A DNA stretch of 64,000 nt, from contig CM060183.1 of NCBI GenBank assembly GCA_030549335.1, forward strand, positions 37,508,768 through 37,572,767, in the 5' to 3' direction. The notes beneath the pieces were generated by a model. The model saw only the letters and a list, made by a program, of their open reading frames with translations, was not told where the DNA came from and did no database searches. This document shows, piece by piece, positions 35,801-43,896 of the stretch; the first letter of the stretch is position 1, and the number at the start of each line of letters is the position of its first letter. The DNA is from Pontederia crassipes. Its lineage: Eukaryota > Streptophyta > Magnoliopsida > Commelinales > Pontederiaceae. A program made the translations under genes and the position numbers.

Positions 35801-38800
35801 TGTCCCCAAAGTTGAGTGCTGGGAATGTGACGTCAGACAAATTGGAAAACGGCGAGACAGCATTTGCTATGGTTTCCATACACCAAAGATGAAGAGGGAC
35901 ACCGGTGATGGAGATGGCAGTGGCCTTCTCTGCAATATGTTTACCCTCGATAGCTGGCGACCATCTAATCCATCTCATGCTTCCTCCATTTGAGAATTGA
36001 AACATTGACTTAATCAGTTTCTCCAATTCAGCCATACATGGATTCCACAATAAAATGGTTGACTCAGATAAGCGAGAAAGGTTTATGGTGGATGGATTCT
36101 CCATCCCACCCAAGATCTTTTTGTAAATGGTGTCAAGGCTGGGTAAAGAACCTTTCTCCATTCTTCCAACTGCACAAACTTGGAGGATGTTTAAATTGTG
36201 TTGAATCATTGGGCTCCATGAAGCTCTAATCTCCTTGGTCTCTCCCGATGAAATTGTCTTTCCGATCCATCCTGCATTCTTCAAAACTTCTGTGCCCTTC
36301 CTGCCTTCTCCATTTCTCTGTCCACCAGAGGGACATCTTGTCCGAACGTGGCTCACGCCTCCACACTAAGCATTTGATTGGATCACGACAGTTCTGTTGC
36401 ATGTCCCCAGTTTCCACATCTGTAACATGGATTTTCCTCCTCATCCAGGAGAGTTGCTTTCTCATCTTGGGATGGCTCCGATGATCAGATGCTCGGCGGC
36501 GTCTTACCACCTGCCATTCACCATTTGCCTCCCCGTTTCTGTGTGGTGGTGCCAGCGGAAGGGAGACTTCCACCGACATATTAGGTATTCCCTCCAAAAG
36601 ACAGACTCTAAATATGTTATTATTAATTTTAATTTATTATATATTTTTTGAAAATACTATTCGATTAAAATAATATACCGAAAAATTTGGTTACTAATAG
36701 AGCGGAATGGCGTCGTATGATCCATGTAGCCGACCCCACCTAGTGGGATAAGGCTTTGTTTTGCTTTCTCATCTTGGGATGGCTCCGATGATCAGATGCT
36801 CGGCGGCGTCTTACCACCTGCCATTCACCATTTGCCTCCCCGTTTCTGTGTGGTGGTGCCAGCGGAAGGGAGACTTCCACCGACATATTAGGTATTCCCT
36901 CCAAAAGACAGACTCTAAATATGTTATTATTAATTTTAATTTATTATATATTTTTTGAAAATACTATTCGATTAAAATAATATACCGAAAAATTTGGTTA
37001 CTAATAGAGCGGAATGGCGTCGTATGATCCATGTAGCCGACCCCACCTAGTGGGATAATGCTTTGTTGTTATTGTTGTTGTACTATTCGATTAAAATAAG
37101 GGCCCGAAAAAACTGACCTGCAAGATGGTGGTTTTTTCTTCTAAAACCTTTTAGGATGGTTTTTATAATTTAAAAAATCGACCTGAAAAGTAGCAGGTGA
37201 TTTTTTTGGACCGAAAAATCAGCCCGATCCGAACCACTTTCACCCCTATTTAAGGGAGGTAAATTTATCAAAGAAATGTTTATTATTTTAAAATGTACTT
37301 ATTTTATTAATAAATAAGATCTTATGATTCTTGATCCGATCTTACGAACTTTGATCTTATAATCCCTCTCCGATTTTATATAAGATCACAATCTTGACAA
37401 TCTTGCATGGAAGTTTCTACATGTCAAAAGCATTCCTCAGTTATGGTGTTTATTTTTATGAGTTTCCAGAAGCTAAAGTGACTAAGTTAAAATGTTTGGA
37501 GACAACCATTTTTTAACTTGACATCTTCATCTTGATTTCTTACAGCCTTCTAGACAGGAATCTTGCAATCTGCTGAGTTGTGGGGATCTAAACAATGATG
37601 ATTCAAGCGACAAGTCAAGTGGAACATCTGGATGGCTAGTTGCTTTGCTGGTCTTTTTTGCAATTGTTTCAATTGGAGGACTTGGTTTTGCAGGATACTC
37701 ATATTACAAAAGGTAAAAATTTATTGACTCCTATTAGTGCTTCTAGTGATATGGCATCCCTACTTGATTCAAACATAAGTTGCACACAGTTCGCTTTTTT
37801 TTTACAAGTGATTTCCGGAACAATTGATTACGAAACAACATTCTGATATGCAACTTCAAACTGGAAATCGGCAATATAGATGCCTATTATTGTGTCGTGG
37901 TTAGGAATAACAACCTGTTATCACATATATTTTGTACAGCAATATGTGAATCGGCTGTGAACATACTACTCTAGATTCTCTTTCGAAAAATAAAGTGAAG
38001 AAAGCATGTATGGACCCAAAAAGTTATATGATTACTGCCAACTATCCTTTTCTAGATAATGATAACTGTGTAACAAGACTGAGGACGAGCATTTTACATG
38101 AGTATTTGCTTCATTCATCTTCAAATATCCATTCCCTGATACAAATGAATTTCATTGATATTCTTCCACACTTTACATTGCCATGATTCGTATTTATATA
38201 CCATACAAAGCTGTGCTGTAGATAACCTTTTATTTCCTGCTCAATCAGATGGATTTTGCTTGCTTCTTCTTGTCACTTCTCTTTGTCAACACAATTTACC
38301 TCCCTTGGACTATGAATTTTTTTTGTGTCTACCGACTTTCAAATTTTCCGCGGACCTCCTCTGAATTATGCCATTTTTTCCACTTAGGTCCATCCGTCAA
38401 CGTATATTAACTTTTCCGTTATTTTTTATTTTTTCAATTATGATAAAATACGCCCGTGAAGCAACATCAGAGGCAACATTTTTTTATTTTAAGCTCACTT
38501 ATCTGAACTTCGGAAGGGCATTTTGGTCATTTTATAGTTCAAAAAAAAAATAATAATAATGGGAAAGTTAACAAATGTTGACGGATAGACCCAAGTGGAA
38601 AAAGCGACATAGTTCACGGGAGGTTGGAGGTCTGTGGAAAATTTGAAAGTCATCCTTCTCAAAAAATAAAATAAAATGAAAATTTGAAAGTCATTGGTAG
38701 ACGTGAAAAAGTTCATAATTCATAAGAGGTTAGAGGAAAAAAACTCTTTCTGTGACATGCAATTCCCTTAGCTGGCACCTTTGAGCTCGCCTATTCTAGT

Positions 38801-39706
38801 TACCCTTCACGGAAACACAATTTTTACCTATCCTTTGTACCATAAACTCCAAGGGATTTGTTGATGGCTTCTCTTTTTGTCTCTGGCAATGCAACTTCAA
38901 CTCACGTAGTCAATTGCACAATGGCTCATTATTATTTTAAAACACATGCCAAAGACAAAAATGTGCATAAAAGATAAAAAGAATCCATTGCCTCAATAAT
39001 GCAATAATTGGATCTTCTTTTAAATAACGAAAAAAACGTACAATAGTTTTCCAATGAGGATATGTTTACAATGATTGGTCTGCAATTAAAGAATTTTTTC
39101 ATGACTATGTTGCAGTTATTTATCAGTAGAACCTTCTTTTAGATAGTGTTAACCCTAAAACAGTGACAAAGACATCAGGATGTCATAGCTTTTGTAACTT
39201 CCTTTATTCATGCGAGAAACAGGACCACTGCCCTGAAGCATATATCCTCTTAGATAGTGATAACGGTATAATAGTGCCAAAGATGATGCAATGCTTCTTT
39301 GGTTATGTTATTCATCAATTTTTACCAGGATCCTTGTTTGGGGATCGATTATCAATATTAGTTCTGCATTTTTTATTGGGTGCCGGCCCGGGTCTACCGG
39401 AGGCCTTCGGTGTCCGAGGCTATTAGTACTCGACTAATCCGGAGTCGGGAAGATGGAGCAGTAACGATAATTCCTTGGTCAAGGTGGCGACTCCGTGACT
39501 CGAATCTGGGACTACTAGTTCTGCATTTTTTGTTGTAAAAAGACTGCTCTCTCAAGATAATATACAATAAGTTATCAATAATGATTGGAAACTCTGAGCA
39601 GCCTCTATTTGATCCTGCTTTCTGATGTTTATAAGTTTCTATTGTCAACAGGAGAAGCTCTACGCCTACTGGTTTCGTGTATATAATGTTGGAAGGTTAT
39701 TCCTGA
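23801..39706 (+). CDS. Type I membrane protein with a thrombospondin type 1 domain, six exons
   Basis: Exons read by eye: 23801-23918, 24529-24687, 24791-24958, 25309-25463, 37546-37712 and 39652-39706, giving 273 residues. All junctions are GT-AG and keep phase. Residues 1-33 are a signal peptide (TIAYLYIASAAA). Residues 40-148 are cysteine-rich (GCYWTQSCQSKWFGGCDTG, YPPCLPFHTHYHCC, CTSCDKKLDFGDNYICCTDC). Residues 153-212 are a TSP1 domain with the classical pattern WVAGPWMKCSSPC, GGVRYRDVAC and final CNLLSC. Residues 229-251 are one membrane helix (LVALLVFFAIVSIGGLGFAG), followed by YYKRRSSTPTG and a short tail. Plants have a small family of such TSP1 membrane proteins whose function I do not know. 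The O-fucose consensus CxxS/TCxxG is not met (CSSPCDGG). Exon 1 is the least certain: its donor (ATG|GTCATA) is weak. Intron 4 is about 12.1 kb because of nested transposons. No frame breaks were seen. Confidence 0.8.
26398..26758. mobile_element. Foldback MITE in intron 4 of the TSP1 gene
   Basis: Inverted arms: left CTGAACTATAGTGATTTTCC, CTACCCCTAATATATGAACTTA, GTCCATCTGTCATATTCTG and right complements GAAAGTCACTATAGTTCA, TAAGTTCATATATTAGGGGCAG and CAGAATATGACGGATGGAC. Arms are about 150 bases, total about 360 bases. The layout of motifs is shared with the Pack-MULE-like element at 14949 and the MITE at 38310. Non-coding. Confidence 0.7.
26917..27243 (-). mobile_element. 5-prime-truncated RTE-type LINE fragment, 327 bp
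   Basis: Bounded by a perfect 17-bp duplication CCTACCCGAGAACTGAA (26900-26916 and 27244-27260). On the minus strand it ends GTGGGATAACGCTTTGTTGTTATTGTTGTTG, the TTG-rich tail typical of plant RTE elements, preceded by GATCCATGTAGCCGACCCCA. Upstream is TTTTATAGCCGGTCCCAAGC and GGAGGAGGGTTGTG, which I recognise from RTE 3-prime coding ends. No intact frame remains. Confidence 0.75.
27690..29745 (-). pseudogene. LINE A ORF2, 3-prime part: reverse transcriptase and zinc-binding tail
   Basis: Minus-strand pieces in shifting frames: FERLNKFFIFLIPKK and FRPIALSSAIYLVVARTLAN (29671-29471), then LWKVDFSKAYDSLDWAFLWS (29498-29115), then GRGLHLVAWPDVCKSYSEGG and KWVTRVMGHGDDLWFSLI (28836-28075), then IRIFAWLLQRGRLPTQCYRQ (28213-27884) and the zf-RVT cysteine-histidine region to about 27690. 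The catalytic (F/Y)xDD region falls in a damaged part. Several frameshifts and stops make it non-functional. Confidence 0.8.
29759..33430 (+). mobile_element. L1-type LINE (LINE B) nested in LINE A, 3.67 kb, 5-prime truncated
   Basis: Flanked by ATTCACGAAAGAA at 29746-29758 and 33431-33443, a 13-bp target duplication of LINE A sequence. It ends with a run of 14 A at 33418-33431, preceded by ATGAATAAAAAATGG and CACATCCTTTATCTTCTC. The insertion lost ORF1 and the first residues of the endonuclease (its first motif WNVxGLG is absent). Orientation is the same as the host gene. Its better state of preservation than LINE A agrees with later insertion. Confidence 0.9.
29763..33338 (+). pseudogene. 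LINE B ORF2: endonuclease, reverse transcriptase, zf-RVT; two stops only
   Basis: One frame runs 1,192 codons with only two stops: TAG at 30522-30524 and TGA at 31341-31343. No frameshift is seen. Domains: endonuclease (about 29763-30450; CLQETKLT, IPWLLGGDFNVTLE, SDHTPIL), a basic linker, reverse transcriptase (about 31080-32200; DLNSDGAPGPDGFPVFFFKE, VDFSKAYDSLDWAFLW, RQGCPLAPMLFVLAADALAR, catalytic LQYADDTLFF), then a connection region, and the zinc-binding tail (WIWKAGHFSVRTVYRTL, MRIRVFAWLLRRNRLPTQKY, CVFCKDNMEDIDHLFFSC). Both stops can arise by a single C-to-T or G-to-A change, as methylated DNA often mutates. There is no RNase H domain. Confidence 0.9.
33444..34837 (-). pseudogene. LINE A ORF2, 5-prime part: endonuclease and start of reverse transcriptase
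   Basis: From MKVVSWNVQGLG at 34837 the frame shows apurinic-endonuclease landmarks: WNVQGLG, CIQETKLT, YGPQTEMRRQEMW and IPWLIGGDFNITLE. It breaks near 34169 at the start of the DH segment. After a frameshifted linker (33800-34160), 33770-33444 reads RDGDSNTRFFHLFVSGRRR and DLKSEGAPGPDGFPEFFF, where LINE B interrupts. This copy retains the endonuclease N terminus that LINE B has lost. Confidence 0.8.
35094..36597 (-). pseudogene. LINE A ORF1 (gag-like, CCHC knuckle), frameshifted
   Basis: Three minus-strand segments overlap in different frames. 36597-36226 starts MEGIPNMSVEVSLPLAPPHR and includes the remains of a zinc knuckle (TGDMQQNCRDPIKC). 36356-35619 has an RNA-binding-like region (SISGVPLHLWC-type text, read here as SITGVPLHLWCMETIANAVS). 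35537-35094 has an internal repeat of HKRKEEGAML, HRRKEKGALL. This is the ORF1 of plant L1 LINEs, which binds element RNA. At least two frameshifts. Confidence 0.65.
36454..37067. repeat. 307-bp tandem duplication, two copies
   Basis: 36454-36760 is repeated almost without change at 36761-37067. Each unit holds the 5-prime end of LINE A ORF1, the LINE A target duplication, hAT MITE sequence and the body of the RTE fragment. The first copy stops in AAGGCTTTGTT and the second has AATGCTTTGTT followed by the TTG tail. The short shared TTGCTTT/CTTTGTT text at the junction may have guided the event. Confidence 0.9.
36981..37080 (+). mobile_element. Very short RTE 3-prime fragment, 100 bp
   Basis: It lies between two copies of TACTATTCGATTAAAATAA (36962-36980 and 37081-37099, 19 bp). 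It ends GTAGCCGACCCCACCTAGTG, GGATAATGCTTTG and a TTG-rich tail, the same family as 26917-27243. A second copy of most of it lies in the first tandem unit (about 36674-36760). Confidence 0.75.
38310..38745. mobile_element. Foldback MITE in intron 5 of the TSP1 gene
   Basis: Left arm GGACCTCCTCTGAATTATG, CACTTAGGTCCATCCGTCAAC; right arm complements GTTGACGGATAGACCCAAGTG and CATAGTTCACGGGAGGTTGGAGGTC. The right outer part is partly duplicated (GAAAATTTGAAAGTCAT occurs twice, about 38635 and 38678). Same family plan as 26398-26758. Non-coding. Confidence 0.65.
39375..39515 (-). mobile_element. SINE-like insertion, 141 bp, with 16-bp target duplication
   Basis: Perfect direct repeats TAGTTCTGCATTTTTT at 39359-39374 and 39516-39531 flank a GC-rich insert. 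On the minus strand the insert starts GTAGTCCCAGATTCGAGTCA, which contains a box-B-like pol III motif (GATTCGAGTC), and ends GGGCCGGCACCCAAT. Length, box-B-like motif and long duplication suit a tRNA-derived SINE. Box A was not identified, and the family is unknown. It sits in intron 5, 136 bases before the last exon. Confidence 0.55.
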
Positions 39707-40040
39707 AAAGTGATTTCTATGGCGGAATTGTGTGTAATTTAATTATCCATCCCCCTCCCCCGTTGCTGGTGTGCTTTCTGTATTTTAAGAAGATTGGCTT
39801 ATTGGAAAGTTGTAAATGCGTTTGGAAGCTTATTCCTTGTATGGTCTTCACCACATTTCATTTCGATGTACAAGTAATACATCATCAATTGTGTGTTTTG
39901 TCACGACTTTTTTTGTTTTGACAACTCAGCAAAAAAAAAATTACCTGTATAAAAATGAAACTGTTTTTTTTTTCCTTAAATTAAAATAAATTGAGTGTCA
40001 CCCGGATAAACTCCGTAAACACCTCTGTGTCGTTCTTGTG
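39707..40040. other. 3-prime untranslated and downstream DNA of the TSP1 gene
   Basis: Pyrimidine- and AT-rich, with TGTAATTTAATTATCC and TTAAAATAAATTGAG as weak polyadenylation-like sequences. A short frame at 39625-39921 overlaps the last exon in another phase and is not supported. Confidence 0.4.
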
Positions 40041-40677
40041 TAATGTCCAGTTATTTAGCCAATAGCATTACTTAAGACACAGATCAACGAGAAGGAAGAG
40101 TAAACCAAACCATTTTAAAGACTTTGTAATAGGATAAGAAAATGAAATAATAACACAATAATAGAACAAAACAAACTTTTGTAAATAAGACAAAAGGAAG
40201 AAACGATAAAAGAAGGGGGAGGATGACAGTTTTTACCTCTGGAGTTTAATGGTCATTTGCGTATCCTTTTCTTATGTTGCCTTGGAGATGTGGAGCTCGA
40301 ACACCATCTGTTATTTCCTTCTCTTTCTACTTCTCTTGCAGATTCATCACCAGCCGTCATGCAGTCTCACATCTTTTGGCACATTAGTCTTTTTCTTTCA
40401 CCCATAGAAGTGGAATTGGGTTTCGACAACAATGGATCTAAAGGTTGGGCCTATTAATTGATGCTCTTGTTCTTGAACTCCAAAATCTTGTTTTACAGCA
40501 ATGGCTGAAGACACAAGATGATCACGAGTTGATAAGCTTCCGGCTCCTCATGGAACAATAATTTTGCACTTTTAATGAAAATCTACATGCTTTGAATAAG
40601 AAATATGAGGGTCTTTCTCCAACTACTCAACATAATTCACGTAGTACCAATTCTCCTATGTCTATTAATCATTCTTC
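40041..40677 (+). mobile_element. Ty3/gypsy 5-prime LTR end and gag start, interrupted by a MULE
   Basis: 40060-40460 matches the LTR at 17512-18060 in the opposite orientation (see that entry for shared motifs). After it, ATG at 40501 opens a gag-like region with an early stop: MAEDTR, then HGTIILHF, ENLHALNKKYEGLSPTTQHN and NSPMSINHSS. It is cut off at about 40677 by the left end of the MULE. This is the gag N terminus missing from the other copy. Confidence 0.5.
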
Positions 40678-40888
40678 CCTCAACTTAAATGGGAGACAAT
40701 CCCTCCATTAAATCGCGCTCATCCGTTTCGCATCGGATGGACACGCATCTAAGCCAGCTACATTTAGTGCGAAAGCCGGCTTAGATGGGTGCGAACGGAG
40801 GCAGCCAGACAAGGTGAAAAAAATCACGAGCGGTCTAGTTCATGAAGGGGTAGAAAAGCGTGCAGGTTAAATTTTTGAACCTCTTTTA

Positions 40889-40923
<35 letters not shown>

Positions 40924-41160
40924 CTCTTTTACTCTCTCTCTCTCAGCGGGAGACCGGAGCGATCGGCAATCAGTGCGATCATCGTGTTGACATCTGCCCC
41001 TCTCTGCGATCGACAAGTTCTACCCCTCCGAGCTTCTCCCCCTTCCTCCTCTCTGTCAAGATCTGCCGCCGGAGACCTCATCCGTCTAACCATATCTCCT
41101 CGCCTATAGGAAATCGCGACCCTCGAGCACGACGATCTCCCCCGCCGCCGACAGGCCGCC

Positions 41161-41242
41161 GCTCACCTGAGTCTACCTGGCCCATTGTCCCGCAGACCGC
41201 CGCTCACCTGAGTCTACCTGGCCCATTGTCCCGCAGACCGCC
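41161..41242. repeat. 41-bp tandem duplication in the MULE left TIR
   Basis: GCTCACCTGAGTCTACCTGG and the next 21 bases (41161-41201) are repeated exactly at 41202-41242. Confidence 0.95.
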
Positions 41243-41380
41243 GCCAGCCCGCCCGCCCTGTAGCTCCCGCTGATCGCCGTCGTACACCGTCGCACGCTGT
41301 TGCCCTCGCTGACCGTCGTCGCACGCCGCCGCCCCACGACTCTGTCGATGAATTAGTGTAATGAACACATTAACTTATTG

Positions 41381-41555
41381 TTAATCACCAGTTGATCACC
41401 TTGTAATTAGTTGATCACCTTCACCTTGTAATTAGTTAACCACCTTCACATTGTAAGTGGTTGATCACTTTGTAATTAGTTAATCACCTTGTACTTAGTT
41501 AATCACCATGTAAGTAGTTAATCACCTTGTAAGAAGTTAATCACCTTCTAATTAG
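41381..41555. repeat. Subterminal tandem array, about 20-22-bp unit (TTAATCACCTTGTAATTAG)
   Basis: About eight units of the form GTTAATCACCTTGTAATTAG with small changes (GTTGATCACC, GTAAGTAG, ACTTAG) follow the left TIR and precede the transposase. An array in this place may bind transposase or act in the element promoter; that is inference from position. Confidence 0.8.
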
Positions 41556-41842
41556 TTAATTGATGTGAATTTTGTAATGACATGTTTGATCAATGTGTAA
41601 ATATGTTAATCATGCGAGGATTATGATATGTTAATTATAATAGTGCAAAATGCAAAAATTTGAATTTTGTTCATACTAATATCAAGATTATTATCATTCT
41701 GTGTGTTTGAAATTTCTAATGAGAACTTGTTTGTATTTTTTAGACAAACTTAATCTCTTTTTTCGAATATTCGACGAGCAAGGTTGGACATGGACAATGA
41801 GATATTGAACATGATAAACCTGATGAAGATGATGCTAATTTT

Positions 41843-43896
41843 GTGAAAACATATGAGTTACCAAAATTTTATGTTGAAATGCTATTTGACACAGATGAAG
41901 AAGCTTACAAGTACTATAACGTGTATACCAAATTAGTGGATTTTTCTTTGAAAAAACAAACTTCACATAAACACAAGATTACAGGGAATGTAATCAATGT
42001 GAAGTATATTTGTTCTAAAGAAGTGCATAAGAGAATCAGACAAGAACATGCACAAGCTTTTACACATAGAAGAGAAGTTAGGGATAACTGTCATGTTCAT
42101 CTATATGTTGTTCTAAGACAAGATAAAAAAATGGAAGGTGAAAAAATTTTAGGAAGAGCACAGTCATCCTCTAACAACTCTTTCGAAGGTAAAGTTCTTA
42201 AGATCACATAATCAAATCAGTGCAACTTCTAGAAAAGCTATTAGTCATCTACGTGCCTTCGGTATGGGTCCAAGATTGCTAGAGCCCTTAATATGTCTAG
42301 AAAATCTCTTATAACAGCCCAGAATTGTATTGATCATTTGAGAACCATAAGAAAAAGTACTTTCACCATCGAGTGCCTCCAAATTATATCTATTTTAAAA
42401 AAAAAGTATGCACTAATATGGATTTCTTTTATAGCTAGGAGCTTGATGCAAATGGCACAGTGCTGAATTTTTTTGGGCTAATGGGAGGTCAAGGTATAGT
42501 TAGTTGACATTTGATGATGTGGTTGTATTTGATACAACATATTGAATCAATAATTTGAGAATGTCATTTGCACCATTCACAGAAATTAATCACCATTGAA
42601 GATCTTGTTTATTTGATTGTGCTTTACTTGCAGATGAGACAGAGAAGATATTCAAATGGTTGTTTGAACAATTGTCTTAGAATAAGATATCGTGATGGAG
42701 AATGCCATACGTAAGGTTTTCCCACACACAAAGTACATCTTTTGCACGTGGCATATCGCTAGAAATGCGATGACTCGCCTACAAGATCTATATGCACAAT
42801 CGACATTTAAAGATGAATACAATAAGTGGCTCTATGGATCATCAAATATAGATGAGTTTGAAAAGGGTTGGTGCTCTTTGAAAGAAAAGTTTGATATTCG
42901 AAGTGAGCATTGGTTAGAAGTAATGTACAACAAGCGTGAACAATGGATTTCTTTATATTATAAAGACGTCTTCACTACAAGTATGCGAATCACTCAGAGG
43001 GCAGAAAATATTAATTCTTTTTTTGATTGTTATGTCAATGCGCACACTTCGCTTTCGCATTTTGTAGAACAATATGAAAAAGCTGTCCAAACTCAACATG
43101 GATGTGAAGAACGAGAAAACTTTCAAACAATGAACTCATCACCTGCATACATTGTTAATAGTCCTTTGGAGGATCATGCAAGTAAGATTTATGCACATGC
43201 CTCATTTTGTAAGTTTCAGTTAGAATATGCACAGTATTTCAACTTCACATCGCATAAAATTTATAAGGACACAGATAGATCTTACTAGTCTATTTTTCAT
43301 GTGAGGGGCATTGATGAGGGAAAAAATATGGCGGAGTTTAGTCAAGTTAAAAAAATTTATGCAAAATTTTCTTGCAAAAAGTTTGAGCAAGAAGAAATAT
43401 TTTGCTATCATGTTCTGTGTATTCTGCATAAGAAAGGTGTAAATTTCTTGTCTAAAGATTATGTGCTTCATCGTTGGATCATAAATGTTAGATATATACT
43501 AGTACATGCCATTTATGCTTGTCAATCCACTTATGACGATAGCATAACACCCATTCAAAAATTATCTTGGCAAAGTAATGTTTGAAAAGTACAAAAGATG
43601 AGTCTCATTTCACCTACGCATTTATAATGCGGGGCTCCAACTATAGATGATCTCATATTAAAAATGAGTGCAATCCATGTGTCAAATGAATTTATAGATG
43701 CAAGTAGAGCAAGCACAAGTCAGATTCAAACAACTCAATTTAGCACTGCTGAGTTTCTAGTGAGTAAATCAAGCTCCATAAACTTGCACGAATTGCAATT
43801 TACTATACGTGACCCACTTTGTGTGAAGTCTAAGGGCAGGCCTAAGAATGTTGCAAGGATTAAATCTGGTGTGAAAATTTTTATGTCGCAAAAATG
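41843..43896 (+). pseudogene. FAR1/FHY3-type MULE transposase, broken
   Basis: 41843-42211 carries a FAR1 DNA-binding domain (LFDTDEEAYKYYNVYTKLVD, FSLKKQTSHKHK, YICSKE). From about 42440 the transposase core can be read across stops (FDDVVVFDTTY, MSFAPFTEINHH, LLADETEKIFKWLFEQ). 42692-43288 continues intact (VFPHTKYIFCTWHIARNAM, MYNKREQWISLYYKDVFTTS, MRITQRAENINSFFD). A SWIM-type zinc finger follows (43370-43450; CKKFEQEEIFCYHVLCILHK). The C terminus at 43664-43896 has RDPLCVKSKGRPKNVARIKS, typical of FAR1 relatives. The first catalytic aspartate motif FDTTY is present; the expected TDxD segment before VFPHTK is lost to a frameshift. At least four stops or shifts. Confidence 0.75.

Larger units (their letters stand above)
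27528..36608 (-). mobile_element. L1-type LINE (LINE A), about 5.4 kb, interrupted by LINE B
   Basis: Flanked by TAAATATGTTA at 27517-27527 and 36609-36619 (11-bp target duplication). A poly-A tail appears as T residues at about 27529-27538, preceded on the minus strand by ATCCTTTGCTCTCTC, similar to the 3-prime end of LINE B. Contents on the minus strand are an ORF1 with a zinc knuckle, endonuclease, reverse transcriptase and zf-RVT tail, all with frameshifts. The reverse transcriptase frame is interrupted at 29745-33443 by LINE B. Without that insertion the frame text on both sides joins within the conserved PDGFP(E/V)FFF(R/K)E motif. The 5-prime end is probably truncated, because ORF1 starts within a few bases of the duplication. 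Confidence 0.8.
26864..37248. mobile_element. hAT-type MITE split by later insertions
   Basis: Ends TAGGGGTGTAAG (26864) and, on the minus strand, TAGGGGTGAAAG (ending at 37248). They are flanked by a perfect 8-bp duplication TTTAAGGG at 26856-26863 and 37249-37256, the length typical of hAT elements. Internal parts are CGACCTGAAAATCC and CCGATCCG-rich, as in the intact MITE at 6456-6979. Subtracting the inserted RTE pieces, LINEs and tandem duplication leaves about 520 bases. This is the outermost layer of the intron 4 nest. Confidence 0.8.

Noticed and set aside
41381..41555. CRISPR-like repeat array
   Set aside because: Units of about 20 bases are head to tail with no unique spacers and lie inside a plant DNA transposon.
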